Shown here: positions 7,292 to 16,309 of the stretch, piece after piece
How the letters are laid out: each line of letters opens with the position of its first letter
Position numbering within the stretch: the stretch's first letter is position 1
Source: Gracilimonas sp.
Lineage (GTDB): Bacteria; Bacteroidota; Rhodothermia; Balneolales; Balneolaceae
Direction: 5' to 3'
Assembly (NCBI RefSeq): GCF_017641085.1
Contig: NZ_JAEPPI010000002.1
Location: 434,001-498,000, forward strand
DNA length: 64,000 nucleotides
Notes under the pieces: generated by a model
What the model saw: the letters and a program-made list of their open reading frames with translations, nothing else
Told to the model about the DNA's origin: nothing
Databases searched by the model: none
Translations under genes and position numbers: made by a program

Positions 7292-8299
7292 ATGAGTGAC
7301 AAGAAACAAATTACATACAAAGATTCCGGAGTAGATATCAAAGCCGGGGAAGAAATGGTAGAGTCCATTAAAGGCGTGGTTAAAGATACTCACGGACCGG
7401 AAGTGCTTTCTAACATTGGTGGCTTTGGAGGATTTTTTAAACCGGATTTAGGCTCTTACAAGAAACCGGTTTTTGTGAGTTCTGTTGATGGTGTAGGGAC
7501 TAAACTCATTGTGGCTTTTAAAGCCGGTAAGTATGATACCGTTGGGCAGGATTTAGTAAATCACTGCGTAAATGACATTGCTGTTTGCGGAGCCAAGCCT
7601 TTATTCTTTCTGGATTATTTTTCGACCGGAAAGCTGGAGCAGCATGTAGGTGTGGATGTGGTAAAAGGATTTGCCAAAGCCTGCAAAGAAAATGGTGTAG
7701 CTCTGATTGGAGGTGAAACAGCCGAAATGCCGGATATTTACGATTCCGGTGAATTTGACCTGGCCGGCACTATCGTAGGTATCGTGGATGAAGACAAAGT
7801 GATCAATGGATCCGACATTGAAAAAGATGACGTACTGTTGGGCTTCAAAAGCACCGGGCTGCACACCAATGGATATTCTCTTGCCCGAAAAGTGCTTTTC
7901 AGTAAGTATAAAGTAGAAAACTATGTAGAAGAGTTGGGAAGTACGGTAGGGGATGAACTGCTCAAAGTTCACAAGTCCTATCTGCCATTAATTACTGAGT
8001 TGAAAGAAATGAACGGGGTGAATGGTTTCTCCCATATCACCGGCGGCGGAATTGTAGGGAACACCAAGCGTATTCTCCCGGAAGGACTCAAACTGGATAT
8101 AAACTGGGACAGCTGGGAACGTCCTCCGGTATATAACCTGATCCAGGAAATCGGGAACGTACCGGAAGAGGATATGCAAGCTACCTTCAATTTAGGAATT
8201 GGACTGATTGCCGTGGTTTCTGAAGATCAGGTGGATGCTGTTACTAAAAGAGCGGAAAATTTGGGAGAAGAGGTTTTTAAGATTGGAACTGTGAGATAA
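7292..8299 (+). CDS. purM: phosphoribosylformylglycinamidine cyclo-ligase
   Basis: AIR synthetase: ATP-dependent closure of the imidazole ring in de novo purine synthesis (FGAM to AIR). The 335-residue protein shows the PurM/SelD fold pattern: a GGFGGFF glycine-rich segment near residue 43, VSSVDGVGTKL near 63, VNHCVNDIAVCGAKPLFFLD near 90-110, ALIGGETAEMP near 140 and HITGGGIVGN near 250. Length is normal. No other pur gene is adjacent; the gene stands 58 bp after the YfiT-like gene. Confident assignment. Confidence 0.97.
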   Translation: MSDKKQITYKDSGVDIKAGEEMVESIKGVVKDTHGPEVLSNIGGFGGFFKPDLGSYKKPVFVSSVDGVGTKLIVAFKAGKYDTVGQDLVNHCVNDIAVCGAKPLFFLDYFSTGKLEQHVGVDVVKGFAKACKENGVALIGGETAEMPDIYDSGEFDLAGTIVGIVDEDKVINGSDIEKDDVLLGFKSTGLHTNGYSLARKVLFSKYKVENYVEELGSTVGDELLKVHKSYLPLITELKEMNGVNGFSHITGGGIVGNTKRILPEGLKLDINWDSWERPPVYNLIQEIGNVPEEDMQATFNLGIGLIAVVSEDQVDAVTKRAENLGEEVFKIGTVR

Positions 8300-8351
8300 T
8301 AAATCGGTTAATGATTAGTTTAACTTAAAACGAACTATAGTTACCAACCTC

Positions 8352-8837
8352 ATGAAAAAACTACTTTTACTATTTACTGTTGTACTCATTAGCGGGTGTT
8401 CCATATTTAATGCCGATTCAGACGGTAAAAGTTTTGAAGCGAATATAGGATCTAAATCCTTTTCAGCTGAGGCTCTTGCCTATCAGAATGATGTGGGAAA
8501 TGCAGACATTGTTATCATTGGCAGAAAAGGAGAATGGGAAAATTCAGAAAACCTTGAGTTTTCTATTGTTGATTTTGATGGAAGCTTAGGTAAATACCAG
8601 GTTAGAAAACCTTCTTATTATTTTGTTACCGGTGGTGATGCTATCGGAACTTATGCCGGCCTTGATTACGATAGTGTGGTTCCCTCCGTCACGGTTACCA
8701 ATTACAATACTTCATCTAATAAAATCAGGGGAAGTTTTAATTTTAGAGTGGTTGTAGAGCGTTCTTTCAACAGTTATGAACCGGGTGATGAGATTTCGAT
8801 AAAGGGAAATTTTGAAGCAGAGGTGGCTCTGCCTTAA
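8352..8837 (+). CDS. hypothetical lipoprotein (DUF6252-like)
   Basis: A 161-residue predicted lipoprotein: a short basic N-terminus, a hydrophobic stretch and the lipobox LISGC with Cys16. The mature part is beta-rich and about 140 residues, containing a repeating pattern of surface-exposed strands and a C-terminal GDEISIKGNFEAEV. It resembles small secreted Bacteroidota proteins of the DUF6252 type, but I am not sure of the family. It lies between purM and a T9SS-tailed protein; no operon partner is obvious. Function unknown. Confidence 0.75.
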   Translation: MKKLLLLFTVVLISGCSIFNADSDGKSFEANIGSKSFSAEALAYQNDVGNADIVIIGRKGEWENSENLEFSIVDFDGSLGKYQVRKPSYYFVTGGDAIGTYAGLDYDSVVPSVTVTNYNTSSNKIRGSFNFRVVVERSFNSYEPGDEISIKGNFEAEVALP

Positions 8838-8927
8838 AAAAACCACTTATATTTCATTTCTAAGGCTGTTAAACTATTTGGCTGAATGTGCTGTTATTGA
8901 GAGAAGCCGATAAAAAATTCAGTCTGT

Positions 8928-10202
8928 ATGAAAAAATTTCTGCTTTTCTTTTTATGTCTTTTCAGTACAAGCACAGCCTTTGCTCAATGGGAAGAGGTGT
9001 ATAGAACTGATTCGTACGTTTTTGGCGGACTCTACTTTCTGGATGATGACCTGGGTTTTGCCCTTTACAACGGGTACGATCATTTCTACAAAACAAATGA
9101 TGGCTTTGAGACCAGCGAATTTCTTCAAATACCGGAAGTATATAACATTGAAGAATTCACTTTTTATGATTCTTTAAACGGACTGGCTTTAGGCCCGGAA
9201 GACAATCTCCATAGAACCAAAGATGGGGGACAATCATGGTCGGTAGATCTGCTTGGGGTGGATGAGCCACTTTACCTGGAGTCTATGTTCACCATAGGCC
9301 GGGATACCATTTATGTGGGTGGTAGAAAATTACTGAGATCGACCAATGGTGGAGAATCGTGGGAAACCATAGCTGATTATAGCACTTTGTTCGGTAACCA
9401 TGGAGAAACCATGTATGAGCGGGAAACCCTGATCGATTTCAAATTAGGGGGCGGACAGAGAAACTTGTTTATAACTAATTATTTTGTGTACAGAACTTCG
9501 GATGACGGCGAGAATTTAAATCCGCTTCCCCTTCCGGTAAAAGAGAAAAATATACTCTCCCATTATTTTGTGGATTCTTATATAGAGGGAAATTCGGTGT
9601 ATGTTCTGTCAAATTCCCGCGGATATCCAAAAAAGCTTTTTAAGTCTCATGATTTAGGAAATACCTGGCAGGTTATCGAGCTCCCTCTTAATGATTATAT
9701 ATCCATTAATGGAATCAGTGAGGATACGGTATTTGTTTCCGGGGATAAGGGTGTGTTGCTGGAAACAACAAATGGATTTAACAGCTGGACCAAAACGGTT
9801 ATCGACCCCGACACGCAAATTAATGATGTTCTTTTCACAAAAAATAAAACAGGGTACCTGGTTACCAATCAACGGATTTACAGAAACAACCGATTTAGAG
9901 TGATAACCTCTTCTGAGGATAAAGACCCAACCCAAGCTCACGGTATCAGTTTAGAACAGAACTATCCCAATCCTTTTAATCCTACCACAAATATTAGGTT
10001 TACTTTATTACAACCTTCCAGCGTTGTGATTTCTGTCTATAATATTCTGGGTAGAAAAGTGGATCAATTGTATAGCGGACTAAAATCGACAGGAAATCAT
10101 ACTATCACCTTCGATGCCTCCCAACTTTCCGGCGGTATCTACTTCTACGAGTTGAAAACATCCTCTTTTGTAGAAAGAAAAAAGATGACACTGATTAAGT
10201 AA
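8928..10202 (+). CDS. secreted Asp-box (BNR/YCF48-like) repeat protein with T9SS sorting domain
   Basis: A 424-residue secreted protein. Signal peptide at residues 1-19 (ends TAFAQ). The body carries degenerate Asp-box repeats: KDGGQSW, STNGGESWE, SDDGENLN and SHDLGNTWQ, arranged as in YCF48/sortilin-type beta-propellers. The last 80 residues form a type IX secretion A-type sorting domain: LEQNYPNPFNPTT, then VVISVYNILGRKV and a final KKMTLIK. This predicts export through the outer membrane and surface attachment or release. No T9SS machinery is in the window. Ligand or enzyme activity is not evident. Confidence 0.88.
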   Translation: MKKFLLFFLCLFSTSTAFAQWEEVYRTDSYVFGGLYFLDDDLGFALYNGYDHFYKTNDGFETSEFLQIPEVYNIEEFTFYDSLNGLALGPEDNLHRTKDGGQSWSVDLLGVDEPLYLESMFTIGRDTIYVGGRKLLRSTNGGESWETIADYSTLFGNHGETMYERETLIDFKLGGGQRNLFITNYFVYRTSDDGENLNPLPLPVKEKNILSHYFVDSYIEGNSVYVLSNSRGYPKKLFKSHDLGNTWQVIELPLNDYISINGISEDTVFVSGDKGVLLETTNGFNSWTKTVIDPDTQINDVLFTKNKTGYLVTNQRIYRNNRFRVITSSEDKDPTQAHGISLEQNYPNPFNPTTNIRFTLLQPSSVVISVYNILGRKVDQLYSGLKSTGNHTITFDASQLSGGIYFYELKTSSFVERKKMTLIK

Positions 10203-10389
10203 AAAAAATAGGGAAAGCCAACTATCTTTGAACCACAATTTACGGGATAAAAGAATGACCAGGATTGTAAAGGTCAAATCAAGGTAATCTCATAATCCTT
10301 CTAATCATGGTTCAACATATTTTCTGATAAAAACATCCTTCTGCCCTATCTTAGATGTCAATTCTAAATGAAGTATTAATGCATCTTAC

Positions 10390-11481
10390 ATGATCAACAG
10401 GTTTCGGGATTTTGTGCGTGCTAACCAGCGGTATTTACCGGTGGTCTTTTTTATGGCCGGTTTTGTGTGGGATTCGCTGACTCTTGGACGAATTGATCGC
10501 TTATACGATCGCATCATTTTATGTACATACCTTAGTTCACTTACCGTTTGTCTGTACCTATTCAATCTTGCTGATGATGGAAAATGGGAAGGTACCTTTT
10601 TTGAGAAATATCAGGATTATCTGCCGTTAGCCATTCAGTTTTTTTTGGGAGGATTATGCAGCGCATACGTGATTTACTTTTCCCGAAGCGTATCCTTTTC
10701 CAAAACGGTCATTTTCTTCATCATCCTTGTGGTGTTGTTATTTGCAAATGAGTTGCTCAAGAAACGGATCTCTAACAAGTACCTTCAGTTCAGCGCGTAC
10801 TTTTTTGTGAACTTTACCTTCTTCACCTTCTTTGTACCGATGGTAGTTGGAACCATAAATCAGTTTATTTTTATGCTGTCGGGTGCCATTAGTTTAGGGA
10901 TCACGCTTGGGCTGATTATTTATATCTACAACGTCAGCCCATCAACCCGAAAAGAAATAAGTTTTGGTAAGATGCTGGGCTTCATTTTTGGAATATACCT
11001 GCTTATCCATACGTTTTACTTCTTCAACTTAATTCCTCCGGTTCCTCTTGCACTGGATGAAGGCTTGGTTGCTCATCATGTTGAGCGCAGCGATGACACG
11101 TATGTTGTGACCTATGAGCGTGAGCCCTGGTATAAAATCTGGAAGGATAACCGACATCAGTTTGAATATGAACCGGGATCTAATGTGTATGTATTTACGT
11201 CCATTTTTGCTCCATCTGATTTCAGAAAAGATGTATTGCACCGGTGGAAATGGTATAGTCCACATACCAATAATTGGGAAGTAATAGACGAAATCGGTTT
11301 CGAAATAACAGGCGGCCGGGATGAAGGATTTCGGGGATATACCTACAAGAATAAGATGATGGAAGGAGAGTGGAAGGTGGACGTAATCACCAAAGAAGGA
11401 CTGGTACTGGGAATCATAAGTTTTGAAATAGATATTGATTCAACTGCCCAGCCTTACCGTTTATCCAGTCGAACTTTTTGA
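10390..11481 (+). CDS. DUF2914 domain membrane protein
   Basis: A 363-residue inner-membrane protein: about six to seven hydrophobic segments between residues 13 and 220, then a soluble C-terminal DUF2914 domain (about 260-352) identified by HRWKW, the GGRDEGFRGYT segment and GEWKVDVITKEGLVLG. DUF2914 domains occur alone or fused to membrane parts in many phyla; no function is established. It is followed by a strong bidirectional terminator shared with the convergent PstS-like gene. The 187-bp gap upstream shows no clear element beyond a TATCTTAG sequence that might be a -7 box. Confidence 0.85.
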   Translation: MINRFRDFVRANQRYLPVVFFMAGFVWDSLTLGRIDRLYDRIILCTYLSSLTVCLYLFNLADDGKWEGTFFEKYQDYLPLAIQFFLGGLCSAYVIYFSRSVSFSKTVIFFIILVVLLFANELLKKRISNKYLQFSAYFFVNFTFFTFFVPMVVGTINQFIFMLSGAISLGITLGLIIYIYNVSPSTRKEISFGKMLGFIFGIYLLIHTFYFFNLIPPVPLALDEGLVAHHVERSDDTYVVTYEREPWYKIWKDNRHQFEYEPGSNVYVFTSIFAPSDFRKDVLHRWKWYSPHTNNWEVIDEIGFEITGGRDEGFRGYTYKNKMMEGEWKVDVITKEGLVLGIISFEIDIDSTAQPYRLSSRTF

Positions 11482-11494
11482 GCTTTGGATATAA

Positions 11495-11526
11495 AAAAAG
11501 CCGATTAATTTTATAACCGGCTTTTT
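11495..11526. terminator. bidirectional rho-independent terminator
   Basis: Inverted arms AAAAAGCCG (11495-11503) and CGGCTTTTT (11518-11526) enclose a 14-base loop. The A-run and T-run on either side serve both the DUF2914 gene (plus) and the convergent PstS-like gene (minus). Confidence 0.8.
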
Positions 11527-11571
11527 CTTAATCGTAAAAGATAAGATCGTACTACTCTATTTTTATCAGGA

Positions 11572-12003
11572 TTATTCGATGGTTAGAACCTTAACTCCGG
11601 ATACATCCGCAGCTTCAGATACATAACCAACCGCATCCGGGTACGATTTCACAAAAGCAATTACATCAGCATCGCTTGATCTTTCCAAAGGTGCAGTTCC
11701 GGCACCTGAAAAGGCCGCTTGCTGCCAGTAACTTCGGATGGATCCGATACTCTGTCCGTGCACTTCCAAAGAAAAAGCAGCACGTGTTGTAGAACGGATA
11801 CCCTGATCAACAGGTGTAATATCAGAACCACTATTCCATTTGGTTTTCTTCTTCAGAAAAATGTCTGAGAGGTCTTTTTTGGAAATGCTTTCGGTAGCAT
11901 TCGCTTCGTTCACAATCACTTTAAAAGATTGCGCAGCCAGTTCACTCATTCCAAAAACAAGGAGGAGGACAGCTGTGATAAATATTTTTTTCATGGTGTT
12001 CAT
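11572..12003 (-). CDS. short PstS-like phosphate-binding periplasmic protein
   Basis: A 143-residue exported protein: signal peptide 1-24 ending LAAQS, then one lobe of the PBP-like phosphate-binding fold (VIVNEANATESISKKDLSDIF, KTKWNSGSDITPVD, YPDAVGYVSEA). Full PstS proteins are over 250 residues, so this is a half-size version of a known family of about 140 residues. It lies 10 bp after the porin-like gene on the same strand, a pairing that suggests a shared envelope role such as anion capture or sensing. No pst transporter genes are here. Phosphate specificity is inferred. Confidence 0.82.
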   Translation of the reverse strand: MNTMKKIFITAVLLLVFGMSELAAQSFKVIVNEANATESISKKDLSDIFLKKKTKWNSGSDITPVDQGIRSTTRAAFSLEVHGQSIGSIRSYWQQAAFSGAGTAPLERSSDADVIAFVKSYPDAVGYVSEAADVSGVKVLTIE

Positions 12004-12013
12004 TTTTACTCCT

Positions 12014-13192
12014 TTAGAATGAATAGATTAAGGCAGCAACAAGTCCATTGATATTGCCGGACTTATGTTCGTAATGCACATACTCTAATTTTACAGTACG
12101 GGTAAAGCTGGGCTTGTAGTTAATCCCTGCAGAATATCTTTTGTACTTGGCGTCAGATGTATGTTGAAACTCGTACCGGGCATAAGGAATGAATTTATCT
12201 ATGCGGTGACTTAACTGAATAAAACGTCCTTCTAATTCAACTTCACTTTCTGCCTGAAGCACGGTTGGGCTTCCTGCTCCTCCGGTAAAGTCATAAGCAA
12301 TGGCATCCAGCTGTATATCACCGGTCCAATACTCTGCATTCACTTCGGTATTTCCGTATTTAAGTTTTGCATTATAACCCCATGTAGGTCGTTTAATGCC
12401 TGTAGGTGAGGTAATATTCATAGCCGGTGAGCCTGCACCTAATGCATTTTGGGGCAAGGTTATAGCAATAGGCATGGTTTCTTTTTTAGGATTAAAGAAG
12501 CCGGCACCTACTTCAACATAGCTTTCATAAGCTACACTGACTTTACCGCCAACGCCTACATTGTAAGATCCATTATAAGATTCACCAATGGTAAACTGGG
12601 AATTGATCTGAGCTTTGTAGTAAGGAACTTCCTGCCCAAAAAAGCTAATGGCTCCGGAAGGTTTCCAGGTTGAGTTGGTATATCCGCCTCCGAAAACATC
12701 GTATTTCAATTTAAATGATTCACCAAGTGAACCATTCAGAGAAATACCATCTATGTTCAGAGGAAAGTTTTCATTATTGGTAATAATGATTGGCAGAGTT
12801 GCACTGGTATTTACCGGTGCATAGTAGTAGGTGTTCATCGGACTTAATGGAGTCAGGAAACGTCCTACTTTAATTTTTAAAGCATCTGAGGTATTGAGTT
12901 CACCAAACGCTTCGTTGAGCATAAGGTCGAAGTCATATCCCGGACGGTAAACAAATACACTTTTAATACTGAAATTTGAAGTAGGCCGGTAGGTTACTAA
13001 CATGCCTGCTTCAGATACGGCGGCACCGTAGCTTACTTCATAACCATCAAGGTCATCGAAATAATTAAACTCTGTGGAAATGTATCCTGTAATATTAGTT
13101 ACCGGCTCCCAAAAGCCTTGTGTATAAGCGTTTTCCAAACCAACCACCAACACAAGAAAAGTTGCTAAAGCCGAAATTTTCATTTTTAACAT
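12014..13192 (-). CDS. porin-like outer-membrane beta-barrel protein
   Basis: A roughly 392-residue outer-membrane barrel. The start is placed at the ATG ending at 13192, which gives a clean signal peptide (KISALATFLVLVVGLENAYTQ cleavage region); a longer reading from 13261 adds 23 polar residues before it and is unlikely. The mature part alternates short hydrophobic strands with Gly/Asn/Tyr turns and ends in Phe (LVAALIYSF), the usual terminal aromatic of barrels. Organisation resembles phosphate-selective or TonB-independent porins. It is followed directly by the PstS-like gene. Substrate is unknown. Confidence 0.82.
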   Translation of the reverse strand: MLKMKISALATFLVLVVGLENAYTQGFWEPVTNITGYISTEFNYFDDLDGYEVSYGAAVSEAGMLVTYRPTSNFSIKSVFVYRPGYDFDLMLNEAFGELNTSDALKIKVGRFLTPLSPMNTYYYAPVNTSATLPIIITNNENFPLNIDGISLNGSLGESFKLKYDVFGGGYTNSTWKPSGAISFFGQEVPYYKAQINSQFTIGESYNGSYNVGVGGKVSVAYESYVEVGAGFFNPKKETMPIAITLPQNALGAGSPAMNITSPTGIKRPTWGYNAKLKYGNTEVNAEYWTGDIQLDAIAYDFTGGAGSPTVLQAESEVELEGRFIQLSHRIDKFIPYARYEFQHTSDAKYKRYSAGINYKPSFTRTVKLEYVHYEHKSGNINGLVAALIYSF

Positions 13193-13236
13193 GATGAATA
13201 AATTTATGTTTGTTGTATTGAACTCTTCTTTCGACT

Positions 13237-13466
13237 TATCCACATCAAAATCCGGGTTCATTTGTTAAGGGGCTTTTTTACCCCGATTCGAATTGTTTAT
13301 CGACAGGAATGGATTATTCTTTATTGAACGGATGAGGGATTTCTTATCTGAGAAAGGCTTTTAGCTAAGGTGTTGTTTATTGAGGTATTGATGTATTGAT
13401 GAGAAGACATAGCTCAGGAAGACCGGGGAAGGATCAGCATCATTATGAAAATAAAAGTTATCCACA
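13237..13466 (+). promoter_or_regulatory. two perfect DnaA boxes in the porin/XRE intergenic region
   Basis: The gap between the porin start (13192) and the XRE gene (ends 13532) is about 340 bp. It holds consensus DnaA boxes TTATCCACA at 13237-13245 and 13458-13466, both on the plus strand. Between them is A+T-rich DNA with a GTATTGAT-type short direct repeat near 13385-13402. No trio or dense box cluster is seen, so this is less like an origin than 6271-6711 and could be DnaA-titration, gene control or chance. Confidence 0.5.
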
Positions 13467-13531
13467 GCTTATTGGATTGAGCGAGAAAAGCTGCGAATAA
13501 AAAAGCCTTATAATGAAAAAGTTGGTAGAAC

Positions 13532-13744
13532 TTACATTTTATATTTGAATACCTCTTCCAAAGGTTTATCAAATACGGCCGCAATTTTAAAAGCCAGCTC
13601 TAAAGAAGGAGAGTATTTAGCGGCTTCTATGGCATTGATGGTCTGGCGCGTTACCCCGACTTTTTCCGCCAGTTCAGCCTGGGTCATTTCATCATGCATA
13701 AACCGAAGCTTTCGAATCTGATTTACAATTTGTCCGTCTTCCAT
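13532..13744 (-). CDS. XRE-family helix-turn-helix regulator
   Basis: A 70-residue Cro/CI-type DNA-binding protein made almost entirely of one HTH domain: NQIRKLRF, MTQAELAEKVGVTRQTINAI (helices 2-3) and EAAKYSPSLELAFKIAAVFD. Minimal XRE proteins of this kind often accompany a small membrane protein gene, which is what lies immediately upstream (its stop is one base from this start). Autoregulation of the pair is likely but not shown. Confidence 0.9.
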   Translation of the reverse strand: MEDGQIVNQIRKLRFMHDEMTQAELAEKVGVTRQTINAIEAAKYSPSLELAFKIAAVFDKPLEEVFKYKM

Positions 13745-13745
13745 A

Positions 13746-14187
13746 TCAATAGCTCTTTCGATAGTAGTAAAGCATGGAGCTTCGCTTCACAATACTGGCT
13801 GTAAATAGAACCAGGAATAAGGCATGGAAAATCATGTTGGGCTGTCCAAGTAACAGGTAGTTGTTATCGCCCATGCCAATAAGATTGGAGAGTAACACCT
13901 GGAACAGAATAACAGCGATAGCTAAGATAAGGATAGGCTCTTTTATGGCCGATAGCTTCAATCTTTTCATCCCGTTCATCTTTGTTGACCTGGTTCTTAC
14001 TTTCCGTCAGGTCTATTATAAATTCCACAATTACTGCAACCCAGAATACATTAAAGAAGATCTTAACAAACCGGTCGGAATAATCAGGAATCGTATCAGG
14101 CCAGCCAAAAACGAACATTACATAAAAGAATACAACGGATAGAGAGAATCCTAAAGAGGTCCACGATAAAATTTCTTGTTTTGACAT
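13746..14187 (-). pseudogene. four-TM membrane protein with a single-base frameshift
   Basis: Two overlapping readings describe one broken gene. Starting at 14187 a protein with two hydrophobic segments runs to KDERDEKIEAIGHK, then the frame is lost; another frame continues with EPILILAIAVILFQVLLSNL and a fourth hydrophobic segment to the stop at 13746. Dropping one base from the A4 run (T4 at 13941-13944 on the plus strand) joins them as a 146-residue protein. The DERDEKIEAIGHK linker resembles DUF2178-type proteins coded next to XRE regulators. It may be a true mutation, a sequencing error or recoding. Confidence 0.7.
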
Positions 14188-14262
14188 AATAAATGGAGTT
14201 AGTTAGATGTCAAAAGTTCTTTACGTAGTGTAAAAAATATGTTACACACAAAATGAAATTTT

Positions 14263-14484
14263 TTATCGGTGTTGGCGGATAATAGGTTTAAGTACATCAT
14301 CGAGCCCGTTTGTTTTAATCTCAAACATGGTGGCGAGATATTGCCCAAGCTGACCGTTGGGCCAGCCCTGGCGAGAAAACCACTCCAGATAGTGAACGGG
14401 AAGCTGCGTGATATACCGATCCTTGTATTGGCCGAAGGGCATTCGGGCCTGTACAAGTTTTATAAGAAAATCTCGCTGGTACAT
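14263..14484 (-). CDS. DUF3820 family protein
   Basis: A 73-residue protein of the DUF3820 family, recognised by MPFGQYKDRYITQLPVHYL, EWFSRQGWPNGQLGQYLA and EIKTNGLDDVLKPI, the conserved core of this group. Family members are small cytoplasmic proteins; one was described as a quorum-sensing-regulated virulence factor in Pseudomonas, but a general role is unknown. The start at 14484 gives a short leader (MYQRDFLIKLVQAR) before the core. It stands alone between the XRE pair and cstA, divergent from the latter. Confidence 0.85.
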   Translation of the reverse strand: MYQRDFLIKLVQARMPFGQYKDRYITQLPVHYLEWFSRQGWPNGQLGQYLATMFEIKTNGLDDVLKPIIRQHR

Positions 14485-14572
14485 TGGTGTTTCAGGTTGG
14501 CTTGCATCACAAAATGAAAAATAGTAATTAAGTCGCAGATTGTTGGAACTTAATAATTAACCGGAATCAATT

Positions 14573-16309
14573 ATGCAGGCAAGTTGGGTCGCAGCGGCAT
14601 CGTTAGTGTTATTTTTTATCGGCTATCGGTATTACTCCAGATTCCTGGCAGAAAAAATCTATAGGCTCAACCCTGATTTTATGACGCCGGCTCATGAGTT
14701 CAGCGATGAGGTAGATTTCGTTCCCACCAATAAGTGGGTGTTGCTTGGTCATCACTTTACTTCTATAGCAGGGGCTGCGCCTATTGTGGGGCCGGCTATT
14801 GCGGTATACTGGGGCTGGCTTCCGGCTATGCTTTGGGTGGTCTTAGGGACCATTTTTGCGGCCGGAGTCCATGATTTCGGTACCATGGTTTTATCCGTTC
14901 GCCACAAAGGACAATCGGTAGGTACCCTGGCTGACAAACTAATCGGTTCACGTGCAAAACTCTTGTTTCTCTTTATCATTCTGATTCTGGTGCTGATGGT
15001 GAATGCAGTGTTTGCCTGGGTGATCTCTAATCTCTTTATAAGCTTCCCGGCAACGGTTCTATCCATTTTTATCCAAATTCCCCTGGCTATTTGGATAGGC
15101 TATCGGTCGTTCAAAAAAACAGGGGGTATGATCATCCCTACCATCCTGGTGCTTTTTGTGATGTACTTCACGGCAATCATCGCCAGCTATGTGCCGGTTC
15201 TTCAAATAGACCTGATACAATACTTTGGGGGAGCTGATAATGCCGTTTTATTCGGATTGAGCGGTATTGAAATGGCTTTTTTCGTTTGGATTGTCATTTT
15301 AATGATCTATGTGTATTTCGCTTCAACCTTACCTGTGTGGTTATTATTACAACCGCGCGATTTAATTAACGCTTATCAGCTGGTTCTGGGTTTGGGTATT
15401 TTATATTTGGGATTATTTGTGAGCAGTCCGGAAATTACTGCACCGGCAACCAATCCCGAAACTTCGGATGTGAGCTGGTTCCCACTTCTATTCATAACCA
15501 TTGCCTGCGGTGCTATTTCCGGATTTCATGGATTAGTTTCTTCAGGAACAACTGCCAAGCAGCTGGATAATGAAACCGATGCGCGCTTTGTTGGGTACAT
15601 CGGGGCTATAGGGGAAGGTTCACTGGCGCTTATCACCATTGTGGCAATTGTAACCTATTTCAACACCACCGGCGAATTTACGGATGTCTATCATTCCTTT
15701 TCGGAGGCGGGAGCCGTTGGGTTAACTATTTTTGTGGAAGGAGCCGCCCAATTAGCAACAGCACTGCTCATTCCTCTCGAAGCGGCAAAGACGATTATTG
15801 CTGTTATTGTGATCAGCTTCGCGGCAACCACGCTGGACACTTCCGTTCGGCTGATGCGCTATATCATTAACGAGTTGGGTGAAGAGTATGAAGTACAGCC
15901 CCTTACTAAACTTCACACCTCTACGCTGATTGCCGTTGGAGCCAGTGCAGCATTGGTTCTGCTCCCCGAAGGACCAAGAGGCCTGGGTTCCGGGGGGTAC
16001 TTGCTGTGGCCGTTGTTTGGAACATCAAATCAGTTGTTGGCGGGAATTAGTTTACTGTTGGTGAGCATCTGGCTGAAGAGAAATGGACGAAGTATTGTGT
16101 ACACCCTGGTACCTATGATTTTCTTGTTAATCATGACGCTTTGGGCCATGAGTAAACAGGTAATTTTTGACTGGTCGGGTTACGGTGATTCGGAAGGAAA
16201 CATGCTGCTTTTTATTTTCGGAGCTGTCATTCTTGGATTCACGATTTGGATTATACTCGAAGCCATGGTCCTTGCACGGAAAATGAGTAAGGAAGAACCG
16301 ACCGGTTAA
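14573..16309 (+). CDS. cstA: carbon starvation protein CstA family transporter
   Basis: A 578-residue polytopic membrane protein of the CstA family, peptide or pyruvate transporters induced on carbon limitation. Family blocks seen: the N-terminal FFIGYRYYSRFLAEKIY, PTNKWVLLGHHFTSIAGAAP, AAGVHDFGTMVLSVRHKGQS, GFHGLVSSGTTAKQLDNE and the C-terminal PLFGTSNQLLAG. It is shorter than E. coli CstA (about 700) and belongs to the compact form widespread outside enterobacteria. About 16 hydrophobic segments. Its stop overlaps the stop of the convergent potassium channel gene. Substrate not determined. Confidence 0.92.
   Translation: MQASWVAAASLVLFFIGYRYYSRFLAEKIYRLNPDFMTPAHEFSDEVDFVPTNKWVLLGHHFTSIAGAAPIVGPAIAVYWGWLPAMLWVVLGTIFAAGVHDFGTMVLSVRHKGQSVGTLADKLIGSRAKLLFLFIILILVLMVNAVFAWVISNLFISFPATVLSIFIQIPLAIWIGYRSFKKTGGMIIPTILVLFVMYFTAIIASYVPVLQIDLIQYFGGADNAVLFGLSGIEMAFFVWIVILMIYVYFASTLPVWLLLQPRDLINAYQLVLGLGILYLGLFVSSPEITAPATNPETSDVSWFPLLFITIACGAISGFHGLVSSGTTAKQLDNETDARFVGYIGAIGEGSLALITIVAIVTYFNTTGEFTDVYHSFSEAGAVGLTIFVEGAAQLATALLIPLEAAKTIIAVIVISFAATTLDTSVRLMRYIINELGEEYEVQPLTKLHTSTLIAVGASAALVLLPEGPRGLGSGGYLLWPLFGTSNQLLAGISLLLVSIWLKRNGRSIVYTLVPMIFLLIMTLWAMSKQVIFDWSGYGDSEGNMLLFIFGAVILGFTIWIILEAMVLARKMSKEEPTG

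Noticed and set aside
10203-10389. Gap before the DUF2914 gene
   Set aside because: No credible terminator hairpin or RNA; only a weak TATCTTAG sequence.
14199-14456. Minus-strand 85-residue open frame
   Set aside because: It overlaps the DUF3820 gene in another frame and has no family match.
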